A stretch of DNA of 64,000 nucleotides from Rhizobium sp. 32-5/1 (GTDB lineage: Bacteria > Pseudomonadota > Alphaproteobacteria > Rhizobiales > Rhizobiaceae), in the NCBI RefSeq assembly GCF_029537235.1, contig NZ_CP120638.1, forward strand, positions 558,001 through 622,000, read 5' to 3'. Under the pieces are notes generated by a model, which did no database searches, had not been told where the DNA came from, and saw nothing but the letters and a program-made list of their open reading frames with translations. This document shows, one piece after another, positions 9,974-22,089 of the stretch. Position 1 is the first letter of the stretch, and each line of letters opens with the position of its first letter. The translations under genes and the position numbers were made by a program.

Positions 9974-10246
9974 TTGAAATCGGCTGACGAAACCGCGATC
10001 TCCATTTTGGGCTGGCTTGCCAACGAACCAGACCTGCTGTCCCGGTTTCTGGCGCTGACCGGCACCGATCTCTCTTCGCTGCGCAGTACCGCACGCGATC
10101 CCGGGTTTCTTGCCGGCGTCGTCGATTTCCTGATGGGCCACGAGCCGACCTTGCTTGCCTTCTGCGAGGCGACGGGCACGCCGCCGGAAGATGTCGTGTA
10201 TGCCCATGCCGTTTTGTCCGGCCCAGACAATCCGGGCGATTTCTGA
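9974..10246 (+). CDS. DUF3572 family protein
   Basis: Small, probably cytoplasmic conserved protein of 90 residues found in Hyphomicrobiales; no known function. The sequence is all-helical in appearance (AISILGWLANEPDLLSRFLA). The start is TTG at 9974 with AAGGATAAGGG just upstream. It is divergent from divK and only 2 bases precede the next gene, so the two plus-strand genes are almost certainly co-translated. Confidence 0.8.
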   Translation: MKSADETAISILGWLANEPDLLSRFLALTGTDLSSLRSTARDPGFLAGVVDFLMGHEPTLLAFCEATGTPPEDVVYAHAVLSGPDNPGDF

Positions 10247-10248
10247 CG

Positions 10249-10890
10249 ATGAGGGAAATCCTGTCCCTTGAGCACGTACAGCTGACGGACCGGCCGCTGA
10301 TCGTCTGTGATATCGACGAGGTCGTGCTGGAGTTCCTGACACCGTTTCGCAACTTTCTGCGGTCTTCCGGCCATGATCTGCTGGCGCGATCGTTTCGCCT
10401 GCACGGCAACATCGTGCTGAGCGCCGACGGTTTGCCGGTGGCAGAAAGTCTGGTCGATGACCTTCTCGAAGAGTTTTTCACGCTGCAGGACCAGTGGCAG
10501 ACTCCGGCCACGCTCGCGGTCGAGACGCTGGAAAGCCTTGCCGTGGAGGCCGATCTGGTTTTCCTGACCGCAATGCCGCCGCGCCACGCCGTCGTGCGCC
10601 GCAGCCTGCTCGATCATCATCGCCTGCATTATCCGCTGCTGGCGACGGAGGAGCCGAAGGGACCTGTGGTCAAGCAGCTGCATGATGCCCGCGACGTTCC
10701 CGTCGTCTTCATCGACGACATCCTGCGCAACCTTCACTCCGTGCGCAGCCATGAGCCGGATTGCTTGCTGGTCAACATCATGGCCAATGCCGAGTTCCGG
10801 GCGTTCGCGCCGGAGCCGGGCGAAGGTATCGCCAAGGCCGAAAACTGGCCCGATGCTGCGCGCATCATCCGGCAGCATTTTGCGCGCTGA
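10249..10890 (+). CDS. Conserved uncharacterised protein with HAD-like motifs
   Basis: 213 residues, not a family I can name with certainty. The N-terminus VCDIDEVVLEFLTPF has the DxD arrangement of haloacid dehalogenase-type phosphatases (motif I), FLTAMPP resembles motif II, and a later VVFIDDI segment could be motif IV. A phosphatase role is therefore plausible but unproven. It starts 2 bases after DUF3572 and probably depends on it for translation. Confidence 0.65.
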   Translation: MREILSLEHVQLTDRPLIVCDIDEVVLEFLTPFRNFLRSSGHDLLARSFRLHGNIVLSADGLPVAESLVDDLLEEFFTLQDQWQTPATLAVETLESLAVEADLVFLTAMPPRHAVVRRSLLDHHRLHYPLLATEEPKGPVVKQLHDARDVPVVFIDDILRNLHSVRSHEPDCLLVNIMANAEFRAFAPEPGEGIAKAENWPDAARIIRQHFAR

Positions 10891-10997
10891 AGCATCAGCA
10901 ACCGACGGCCGGCATAGCGAAGAAAACATGATCGTCGCCCTCCCGTTGCGGCGCTTCCTGTCTTGAGACTCGTCAGCTTACGGGCTAACGTGCAGAT

Positions 10998-11012
10998 GTT
11001 CAACTTTTGTTC
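10998..11012 (+). promoter_or_regulatory. LexA (SOS) box upstream of dinB
   Basis: GTTC-AACTTTT-GTTC, an exact match to the alphaproteobacterial LexA site GTTC-N7-GTTC. It ends 6 bases before the dinB ATG at 11019, so bound LexA would block initiation or early transcription. Confidence 0.85.
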
Positions 11013-11018
11013 CGAGCG

Positions 11019-12311
11019 ATGTCAAACGATCCCGTCGAGCATCCTGGGTTTTGCCGTGATTGCCTGACCGCTCAGCGGGCCGGCTTGCGTCGCTGCACGG
11101 CCTGCGGCAGCCCGCGGCTCGTCTATCATCCGGAACTCTACCAGCTGACGCTCGCCCATATCGACTGCGATGCCTTCTATGCCTCGGTGGAGAAACGCGA
11201 CAATCCGGAGCTTGCCGACAAGCCTGTCATCATCGGTGGTGGCAAGCGCGGGGTCGTCTCCACGGCCTGCTACATCGCCCGCATTCACGGCGCTCGCTCT
11301 GCAATGCCGATGTTCAAGGCGCTGGAGGCCTGTCCCCAGGCAATCGTCATCAAACCGAACATGGAAAAATACGTGCGCGTGGGACGCGAAGTCCGCGCAT
11401 TGATGCAGGAACTGACGCCGCTGGTTCAACCCCTTTCGATCGACGAGGCCTTTCTCGAACTGAAGGGAACCGAGCGCCTGCACCACGACCCGCCGGCCCG
11501 AACACTGGCGAAATTCGCGCGCCGCGTGGAGCAGGAAATCGGCATCACCGTCTCCGTCGGGCTTTCCTATTGCAAGTTTCTGGCGAAAATCGCCTCCGAC
11601 CTGCAAAAGCCCCGCGGCTTCTCGGTGATCGGTGCCGAGGAGGCAACGCGTTTTCTCAAGGATCGCCCTGTGACGATGATCTGGGGTGTCGGCAAGGCCT
11701 TTGCAGCGACCCTGGAGCGCGACGGCATCCGCAGCATTGGCCAGTTGCAGACCATGGAGGAAACCGACCTGATGCGGCGCTATGGCACCATGGGCCAGCG
11801 TTTGTTTCGCCTTTCCCGAGGCATGGACGATCGCGAGGTGGAAATCGGCGGTGAAGCCAAGAGCGTTTCGTCCGAAACCACGTTCAACGACGATCTGTGT
11901 GACTATGAGGACCTCGTTACGCATCTGCGGCGCCTCAGCGAACAGGTGGCGCTGCGGCTGCGCAAGGCCGATATCGCCGGTCACACCGTCGTCCTGAAGC
12001 TAAAGACGGCGGACTTCAAGAGCCGAACCCGGAACCGGCGGCTGGAAAGCCCGACGCGCCTCGCTGACCGGATTTTCCGCACCGGCATGCAGCTTCTGGA
12101 GAAGGAAACGGACGGGACACGCTTCCGGCTGATCGGCATTGGGGTCAGCGATCTGACGCCGCCCGACCTCGCCGACCCGCCGGATCTTGTCGATGCGCAG
12201 GCCGGGCGTCGCGCGGCCGCGGAGGCTGCCATCAACATGCTGCGCGACAAGTTCGGCAAGACAAGCGTCGAGACGGGTTATACGTTCGGCAAAGACCGTC
12301 GCGGCAAATAG
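11019..12311 (+). CDS. dinB: DNA polymerase IV with N-terminal zinc-ribbon extension
   Basis: Y-family translesion polymerase, 430 residues. The catalytic segments are visible: [18 protein letters not shown], a conserved [13 protein letters not shown] region, and SIDEAFLEL with the catalytic Asp-Glu. Thumb and little-finger regions follow. The first 35 residues add two cysteine pairs (CRDC and CTAC), a zinc-ribbon-like extension absent from E. coli DinB. A TTG at 11007 in frame lies inside the LexA box, so the ATG at 11019 is the start. SOS control is shown by the adjacent LexA site. Confidence 0.93.
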   Translation: MSNDPVEHPGFCRDCLTAQRAGLRRCTACGSPRLVYHPELYQLTLAHIDCDAFYASVEKRDNPELADKPVIIGGGKRGVVSTACYIARIHGARSAMPMFKALEACPQAIVIKPNMEKYVRVGREVRALMQELTPLVQPLSIDEAFLELKGTERLHHDPPARTLAKFARRVEQEIGITVSVGLSYCKFLAKIASDLQKPRGFSVIGAEEATRFLKDRPVTMIWGVGKAFAATLERDGIRSIGQLQTMEETDLMRRYGTMGQRLFRLSRGMDDREVEIGGEAKSVSSETTFNDDLCDYEDLVTHLRRLSEQVALRLRKADIAGHTVVLKLKTADFKSRTRNRRLESPTRLADRIFRTGMQLLEKETDGTRFRLIGIGVSDLTPPDLADPPDLVDAQAGRRAAAEAAINMLRDKFGKTSVETGYTFGKDRRGK

Positions 12312-12369
12312 GAAACCGGTCGAATAAACACTTGCGAAACCACGTCCCTGAGAAGGAGCACCGGTCGCG

Positions 12370-12385
12370 TGTTCCACCGGGAACA
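12370..12385. repeat. Perfect inverted repeat upstream of the L,D-transpeptidase
   Basis: TGTTCC-ACCG-GGAACA, about 58 bases before the gene start. It could be a regulator binding site. The spacing and inverted orientation differ from the direct-repeat LexA box used in this organism. Confidence 0.4.
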
Positions 12386-12442
12386 GTCAAAGGTTCCTTA
12401 AATCTATCAGGATAGGCTTGTCTTCAATTTCTTAGCGTCCGG

Positions 12443-13690
12443 ATGTTGCCCATGTTTTCGCGTATCGCATTTGGAATAAGCCTTTGCACCCTCGCCCTCG
12501 CGTCCAGCACGGCACTGGCGGCTAAGCCACAGGTGCCGTTGCAGGTGATCGTGTCGAAGGATCAGCAGTCGCTTGTCGTCTATGACGGCGATACGGTGAT
12601 CGCCACATCGAACGTATCGACGGGCAAGGCCGGCCACTCGACGCCAACAGGCATATTCTCGATTCTCGAAAAGCGCCGCCATCACAAGTCGAATATCTAT
12701 TCCAACGCGCCGATGCCCTACATGCAGCGGCTGACATGGTCCGGCATCGCGCTGCATTCCGCAAAACATGTGCCGGATTATCCTGCCTCGCACGGCTGCG
12801 TGCGCCTGCCCAATGATTTTGCGGCCGAACTCTTCAAGATGACGGCGCGCGGCCTGCACGTGCTGATCTCGGACAAACAAGTCAGCCCGGTCAAGATCGG
12901 CAATCCGAAGCTGTTCCAGCCCGTCAGCGACGCTGCCGATCCGCTGCTCCTGTCCGATGCGCAACTGCGTCCGTCCATGGCGCAGCCGGGCGTCGGCACG
13001 GGTTCGGTCGAGGTCGCAATGAGTGATCCGGCGCCTGTCGCCGCGACAGAGGCTGAGCCCAAACCACCGATCCGCATTCTCATCACCCGCCGCGGCGAGC
13101 GTGAAACCTTGCTCGATATCCAGACGCTGCTCAACCAGCTCGGTCATGATGCCGGCATGCCGGACGGATATGCCGGACGCCAGACCTCTGATGCAATCAA
13201 GTCGTTCCAGACATCCGAAGGCCTGACGGCGGACGGCATCGTCACACCCGCGCTGGTCGAAGCACTCTATCGCAAGGCCGGAAAAGGCACCCCGCCCAAT
13301 GGTCAGCTGATGGTACGCCAATCGTTCAAGCCGCTTTTTGAAGCCCCGGTGGTCATCGCCAAGCCGGAGATAGCGCTCGGAACGCATTTCCTGCAGTTCC
13401 AGGATATCGATGCCAATACCAACAAGGGTGATTGGTTCGGCGTCACGCTCGAAAACACGCTGTCCAACGTTACGAAGAAGCGCCTCGGCATCACTGCGGA
13501 GCAAGATGCGCTTGCCTTCAACGCCCTGCAGCGAACACTGGATCGCATCACGGTGCCGCTGGAGGTGCGCGAGCGGATCGGCACGCTTCTGGCCGAAGGC
13601 TCGTCCCTGACGATTTCCGACACCGGCTTTGGCCAGGAAACCGGCCAGGGCACGGACTTCATCACGGTCACCCACGCACCGAAATCCTGA
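12443..13690 (+). CDS. Secreted L,D-transpeptidase (YkuD) with peptidoglycan-binding domain
   Basis: 415 residues. A signal peptide of about 26 residues ends at STALA|AKP. The YkuD domain (about 30-155) carries the catalytic motif SHGCVRLP, with nucleophile Cys119 and His117. A peptidoglycan-binding-1 domain follows (about 230-290, DIQTLLNQLGHDAG...DGIVTPALVEALY), then a C-terminal domain of unknown fold. L,D-transpeptidases form 3-3 cross-links or anchor proteins to the wall, and are important in rhizobial polar growth. An in-frame ATG at 12452 is an alternative start. Confidence 0.9.
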   Translation: MLPMFSRIAFGISLCTLALASSTALAAKPQVPLQVIVSKDQQSLVVYDGDTVIATSNVSTGKAGHSTPTGIFSILEKRRHHKSNIYSNAPMPYMQRLTWSGIALHSAKHVPDYPASHGCVRLPNDFAAELFKMTARGLHVLISDKQVSPVKIGNPKLFQPVSDAADPLLLSDAQLRPSMAQPGVGTGSVEVAMSDPAPVAATEAEPKPPIRILITRRGERETLLDIQTLLNQLGHDAGMPDGYAGRQTSDAIKSFQTSEGLTADGIVTPALVEALYRKAGKGTPPNGQLMVRQSFKPLFEAPVVIAKPEIALGTHFLQFQDIDANTNKGDWFGVTLENTLSNVTKKRLGITAEQDALAFNALQRTLDRITVPLEVRERIGTLLAEGSSLTISDTGFGQETGQGTDFITVTHAPKS

Positions 13691-13714
13691 CGGGACCTCG
13701 GTGCCTCGGTAATT

Positions 13715-14830
13715 TTAGCGCTCAAACGACCCGCGGACGGAACTGCCGCCGAAGACGACGTGTTTGCGCATAGGCGGGGTCAGAAGGTTGTAGATCAGCC
13801 GCAGCTCCAAAGCGCTGACGGCATCGAGCGCCGCACGGTGCTCCCCGGATAAAACGACACCGAGAGCCGCTGCATTGTCGGTGACCTGCTCAGGCCGGCT
13901 GACGCCCATCAGCGTTGCGGTGACGCCGGGACGGCCCGTAACCCATGACAAAGCAACCCGGGCCGGCGTTTCATCCATTTCGGCTGACACCCGGCGCACC
14001 TCATCAACAATGGCCCAGTTGCGCTCGGTGAAAAGGCTGTCGCCAAACGGATTGGCGCCGTCGAGACGTTTGTCGTCCTCCGGCCGGACCTCTTGTGTCC
14101 CCGCTGCATCGCTCGGCAAGCCACCTGCCCTCGGCGCACCGGCCTCGATCGTTGCGCGATCATACTTGCCTGTCAGAAGACCATAGGCAAGCGGGCTCCA
14201 TGGCACGATGCCCATGCCAAATTCGGCGGCCAGCGGCACATGCTCGTCTTCGATGTCGCGATTGACCAGCGAATAGAAATATTGAAGTGCGATCGGGCCT
14301 GGCAGACCGCGGGTCGAGGCAAGCGTTGCCAGCTTGGCCACATACCAGGCGGGCGCATTGGACATGCCCCAATAGCGAATCTTTCCCGTCCGGACGAAGG
14401 TAGCCATCGTTTCGAGAAGTTCTTCGGCGGGCGTTACGCCATCCCAGACATGGATCCAGAATAGGTCGATGTAATCCGTCTTCAGGCGGCGAAGCGATCC
14501 TTCCATCGCAGCGTTCAGATGCTTTGCGCCATTACCCCCGGCATGCGGGCCGTTGCCAGCGGAAAAGCCTGCCTTGGTTGCCAGCACGATCTGGTCGCGC
14601 AGGCTCCGCTCGGCAATAAACGTACCCAGCATCTCCTCGCTGCGTCCGCTAGAATAAACATCGGCGGTATCGACGAAATTGCCGCCTGCCTCGACATAGG
14701 CATTGAAGATCGCGCGCGACGCTTCTTCACCCGAGCCCCAGCGGGCGATGCCGAAGGTCATCGTGCCCAAGGCAAGCGGGCTGACGACGAGGCCGGATCG
14801 ACCCAGCGTGCGGTAATCGGTGAGAGCCAT
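13715..14830 (-). CDS. Aldo/keto reductase
   Basis: NADPH-dependent oxidoreductase of the AKR superfamily, 371 residues. Catalytic tetrad elements are visible: FVDTADVYSSG (Asp, Tyr), LATKAGF (Lys) and FWIHVWDG (His). The family start is MALTDYRTLGRSG; the open frame runs 19 codons further upstream through a region that carries the divergent TetR promoter, so I use 14830. It is divergently arranged with a TetR repressor, which probably controls it. Substrate unknown. Confidence 0.9.
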   Translation of the reverse strand: MALTDYRTLGRSGLVVSPLALGTMTFGIARWGSGEEASRAIFNAYVEAGGNFVDTADVYSSGRSEEMLGTFIAERSLRDQIVLATKAGFSAGNGPHAGGNGAKHLNAAMEGSLRRLKTDYIDLFWIHVWDGVTPAEELLETMATFVRTGKIRYWGMSNAPAWYVAKLATLASTRGLPGPIALQYFYSLVNRDIEDEHVPLAAEFGMGIVPWSPLAYGLLTGKYDRATIEAGAPRAGGLPSDAAGTQEVRPEDDKRLDGANPFGDSLFTERNWAIVDEVRRVSAEMDETPARVALSWVTGRPGVTATLMGVSRPEQVTDNAAALGVVLSGEHRAALDAVSALELRLIYNLLTPPMRKHVVFGGSSVRGSFER

Positions 14831-14870
14831 GGTACGTTTCCTAGTGATTGATACGAAACTGCTAGACGAC

Positions 14871-14904
14871 TTGCGGGAGGTGGTCAATCATTTTATATTG
14901 GTCA
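14871..14904 (+). promoter_or_regulatory. TetR gene promoter with direct-repeat operator candidate
   Basis: TTGCGG-N17-TATATT (14871-14899) places the transcript start at about 14906, next to the ATG at 14907. TGGTCA occurs twice (14881-14886 and 14899-14904), 18 bases apart and flanking the -10 box, which suits a repressor site. On the minus strand TTGACC-N17-TAGCAG could serve the reductase. Confidence 0.5.
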
Positions 14905-14906
14905 CT

Positions 14907-15524
14907 ATGAAACAGCCTGAAACGCAGCAATCGCGAAAAATCGGTCGCCCACTCTCCTTCGATCGCGATGCAGCACTTCGGCGCGCGATGCTGTTGTTCT
15001 GGAAACACGGCTATGAGGCGACCTCGCTCAGCGCGCTGACCAAGGCGATGGGCGTAACACCGCCGAGCATCTACACCGCATTTGGCGACAAGAAGCAGCT
15101 GTTTCTGGAAGCGGTCACGCTTTATATCGAGGGTGGCCCCCTCACGCCTCAGCAGATCATTGAAGACGCCCCTACGGCCCGCGCGGCGGCGGAGCGTCTG
15201 CTCGAATCGGCTGTTCTGGGCGATACCGGCGAAGACACGCCGCCCGGCTGCCTGCTCGCAAGCGCCGCCGTCAGCTGCTCGGACGATGCCGCCGACGTCA
15301 AGGCTGCGTTGGCCGCCATGCGCGGACGGATAGAAGCATGCCTGAAAAATAGGTTCCTCTTCGCGATCGAAACAGGCGAACTGCCCGCCAATACCGACGC
15401 CGATGCTTTGGCCGGGCATATCATGGCTGTGATCCAGGGACTGTCGACGCTTGCCCGCGACGGTGCGACCCGCGAAAAGCTCACCCGCGTGGCCGCCAGC
15501 GCCATGCGTGCATGGCCAGCCTGA
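14907..15524 (+). CDS. TetR/AcrR family transcriptional regulator
   Basis: 205 residues. The N-terminal helix-turn-helix is clear (GYEATSLSALTKAMGVTPPS, then IYTAFGDKKQLF). The C-terminal ligand domain resembles the TetR_C subgroup with PPGCLLASAAV. The frame is open upstream into the reductase, but ATG 14907 is the first codon after the promoter and gives the standard length. No Shine-Dalgarno is visible, so the mRNA may be leaderless. It most likely represses the divergent aldo/keto reductase. Confidence 0.88.
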   Translation: MKQPETQQSRKIGRPLSFDRDAALRRAMLLFWKHGYEATSLSALTKAMGVTPPSIYTAFGDKKQLFLEAVTLYIEGGPLTPQQIIEDAPTARAAAERLLESAVLGDTGEDTPPGCLLASAAVSCSDDAADVKAALAAMRGRIEACLKNRFLFAIETGELPANTDADALAGHIMAVIQGLSTLARDGATREKLTRVAASAMRAWPA

Positions 15525-15531
15525 CGATGCT

Positions 15532-19038
<3,507 letters not shown>

Positions 19039-19205
19039 TCCCGCTTTCCCGATTCCGTGAAGAACCAAGGATAGACTGTTTCTGCCTGGCAGAGTCCAGT
19101 TTCAGGCCTCCCATACTCGATTATTTCGCGCTGGCTGACCGTTATTCACAGCCGCACGCAGTGTCGATAGGCACGGCCCTCAACCTCGCAGAAAAATCGG
19201 CAATT

Positions 19206-19292
19206 TCACATACCGAGAACGATGATCGAAAGGCTGGCGATAAACATGCCGATTGAGGCAAGGGCGGCGAGGTCGCGAATGAAGTCGGTCAT
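19206..19292 (-). CDS. 28-residue membrane peptide under LexA control (SidA-like in architecture)
   Basis: A complete small gene: ATG at 19292, 28 codons, TGA at 19206-19208. The product starts MTDFIRDL and then has one hydrophobic helix (from about residue 9 to the end, rich in Ile, Leu, Ala, Ser), so it should be a single-pass inner-membrane peptide with a charged cytoplasmic N-terminus. A strong AAGGGAG binding site lies 6 bases before the ATG. The promoter at 19321-19349 contains a perfect LexA box. Caulobacter SidA, a 29-residue SOS-induced division inhibitor, has the same size and control; sequence homology cannot be judged here. Confidence 0.72.
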   Translation of the reverse strand: MTDFIRDLAALASIGMFIASLSIIVLGM

Positions 19293-19320
19293 GCAAGGCT
19301 CCCTTTTCTATTATGTTTCT

Positions 19321-19349
19321 ATTTTGTTCTATTTTTGTTCACGCGTCAA
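19321..19349 (-). promoter_or_regulatory. SOS promoter with LexA box in the spacer
   Basis: On the minus strand TTGACG (19349-19344), a 17-base spacer and CAAAAT (19326-19321). The LexA site, plus-strand GTTC-TATTTTT-GTTC at 19326-19340, fills the spacer between -35 and -10. The predicted start of transcription is about 20 bases before the small-peptide ATG. Confidence 0.8.
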
Positions 19350-19474
19350 GAAACAAATTCGAATATGTGCATGCCCGGTCGCCACATGGTTAATCCTGAA
19401 AATCCGCGGCTGGACGCAAGGACGACGGCTGTTTATCGTGGCATGCGAAGGCATTTGCAGGGAGCAAGACACAT

Positions 19475-20053
19475 ATGAAACGACAGGTCGCAGCCGTTCT
19501 GATCGCCGGGTTCCTATCGACAGCGGCAAACGCCGCCGAAATGATTGATCCGGAGCGGATCGCATCCGTCACAACAGGGGATTGGGACGGCGACGGCGAT
19601 GTCGATCTGGCGATGCTGGTCCGTCCAACCCAGGCAGAGGGCACTGCCAAGAACGCCATCTATATCCTGCTCGGCGATCCGCTGGCGGGAAGCATGGAGG
19701 TGAAAACGCTGGCCAAGGACAAGGTCGAGGGAGACTTTATCTATGTGGGCAATGAGGCAACGATCTCGGCGCGACCCAACGGTTCGATCCTGGTGAGTAC
19801 GAAAAACGGCGCCGAGGGCCAGCGGCATTACGAGCAGAAGCTCACGCTTGCCTACCGCAATTTCCAATTCGTCGTCGCCGGCTACACCTTCACCCGCAGC
19901 GACGACAATGGCGTGGAGACTTTCATGTCCTGCGATCTGAACGTGCTGACCGGCAAGGGCGAACGCGACGGCGCCGCCTTTTCCGTGGTGCCGCAGTTTA
20001 CGACGATCGAGGACTGGAACGACGACATGGGCACGGCCGCCTGCAACTCTTGA
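19475..20053 (+). CDS. Secreted protein with calcium-binding-like Asp loop, function unknown
   Basis: 192 residues. The signal peptide ends near STAANA|AEM, so export to the periplasm or beyond is likely. Just after it, GDWDGDGDVDLAML matches the DxDxDG calcium-loop pattern seen in EF-hand, dockerin and FG-GAP/VCBS repeats, but only one copy is present. Two cysteines (in FMSCDLN and TAACNS) could form a disulphide. I do not recognise the family. It is convergent with lolD, 15 bases away. Confidence 0.7.
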   Translation: MKRQVAAVLIAGFLSTAANAAEMIDPERIASVTTGDWDGDGDVDLAMLVRPTQAEGTAKNAIYILLGDPLAGSMEVKTLAKDKVEGDFIYVGNEATISARPNGSILVSTKNGAEGQRHYEQKLTLAYRNFQFVVAGYTFTRSDDNGVETFMSCDLNVLTGKGERDGAAFSVVPQFTTIEDWNDDMGTAACNS

Positions 20054-20068
20054 CCGCGAGCGGTCTCT

Positions 20069-20754
<686 letters not shown>

Positions 20755-20771
20755 TGTTCTTGTTATCCTTG

Positions 20772-22079
20772 TTATTCGTACCGCAGGGCCTGGACCGGAT
20801 CGAGGCGCGAGGCGCGCCAAGCCGGGAAGATCGTGGCGAGGAACGACAATCCGATCGCCATGGCGACGACAGAAACCGTTTCGCCGAGGTTCATGTCAGC
20901 CGGCAACTGGCTGAGGAAATAAAGCTCCGGATTGAAGATCGTCGTACCTGATATCCACGAGAAGAAGCCGCGGATCGATTCGATATTCAGGCAGACGATG
21001 ACACCCAGCGCCACGCCGGCAAAGGTGCCGACAATGCCGATGGCAGCACCCGTCATGAAGAAAATACGCATGATTGAACCGGCAGACGCGCCCATGGTGC
21101 GCAGGATGGCGATGTCGCTTCCCTTGTCCTTGACCAGCATGATAAGCCCGGACACGATATTGAGCGCCGCAACCAGCACGATCAGCGTCAGGATCATGAA
21201 CATGACGTTGCGCTCGACCTGAAGCGCCGAGAAGAAGGTCTTGTTGCGGTCACGCCAATCGGTGATCAGCACCTGGCGTCCGGCCGCATCCTCGATCGGC
21301 TGACGCAGATCATCGACCATGTCAGGATTTTCCACGAAAAGCTCGACAGACTGGGCTATGCCTTCGGCATTGAAATAGAGCTGTGCTTCCTCGAGCGGCA
21401 TGAAGATGATCGTGGCATCATATTCCGACATGCCGATCTCGAAGATCGCCGAAACCGTATAGGACTTCACCCGCGGGTTGACGCCCAGCGGTGTCACGTC
21501 GCCCTCGGGCGCGACCAGTGTGATCGTGCCGCCGGCCGTGATGCCAAGCTGGGACGCCATGCGCGAGCCGATTGCGACGCCGGTCCCGGCGGCGAAACCT
21601 ACGAGATCGCCGGACTGGATATGATCGGAGACGGCCTTCATCTTAGTGAAATCGTCAGCGCGCACGCCGCGCACAAGCGCGCCGGTTCCAGCGCCACCAG
21701 GCCCGGAGGCCAGCGTCTGGCCCTCGATCATCGGGATCGCCATGGTGACGCCCTTGACGCCGGCAAAGCGCGTGGCGAGATCCGCATAATTGTCGAGCGG
21801 GCCATCGATCGGCTGGACGATCATATGGCCGTTGATGCCGAGGATGCGGGATATCAGCTCGGTGCGAAAGCCGTTCATCACTGCCATGACGATGATCAGC
21901 GTCGCAACGCCGAGCATGATGCCGATGAAGGAGAAGCCGGCGATCACCGAGATGAACGCTTCCTTGCGGCGCGAACGCAGATAGCGCCAGGCCACCATCC
22001 GTTCGAATGCGGAGAACGGACGGCTTCCGGACGAACGCTCGTCCGCCGATTCTGCCTGGTCTACGGTCGCGGCACTCAT
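20772..22079 (-). CDS. lolC: Lipoprotein-releasing ABC transporter permease
   Basis: Inner-membrane permease of the LolC/E family, 435 residues. A cytoplasmic N-terminus is followed by [20 protein letters not shown] and one membrane helix, a long periplasmic MacB-PCD domain (about 75-270), then three C-terminal helices and the conserved [18 protein letters not shown] end. Only one permease gene is present beside lolD, as often in alphaproteobacteria. GGGAGAGACG precedes the ATG at 22079. Confidence 0.92.
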   Translation of the reverse strand: MSAATVDQAESADERSSGSRPFSAFERMVAWRYLRSRRKEAFISVIAGFSFIGIMLGVATLIIVMAVMNGFRTELISRILGINGHMIVQPIDGPLDNYADLATRFAGVKGVTMAIPMIEGQTLASGPGGAGTGALVRGVRADDFTKMKAVSDHIQSGDLVGFAAGTGVAIGSRMASQLGITAGGTITLVAPEGDVTPLGVNPRVKSYTVSAIFEIGMSEYDATIIFMPLEEAQLYFNAEGIAQSVELFVENPDMVDDLRQPIEDAAGRQVLITDWRDRNKTFFSALQVERNVMFMILTLIVLVAALNIVSGLIMLVKDKGSDIAILRTMGASAGSIMRIFFMTGAAIGIVGTFAGVALGVIVCLNIESIRGFFSWISGTTIFNPELYFLSQLPADMNLGETVSVVAMAIGLSFLATIFPAWRASRLDPVQALRYE

Positions 22080-22089
22080 CGTCTCTCCC

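Noticed and set aside
11007..11018. TTG start of dinB four codons upstream
   Set aside because: It lies inside the LexA box, and the ATG at 11019 fits better.
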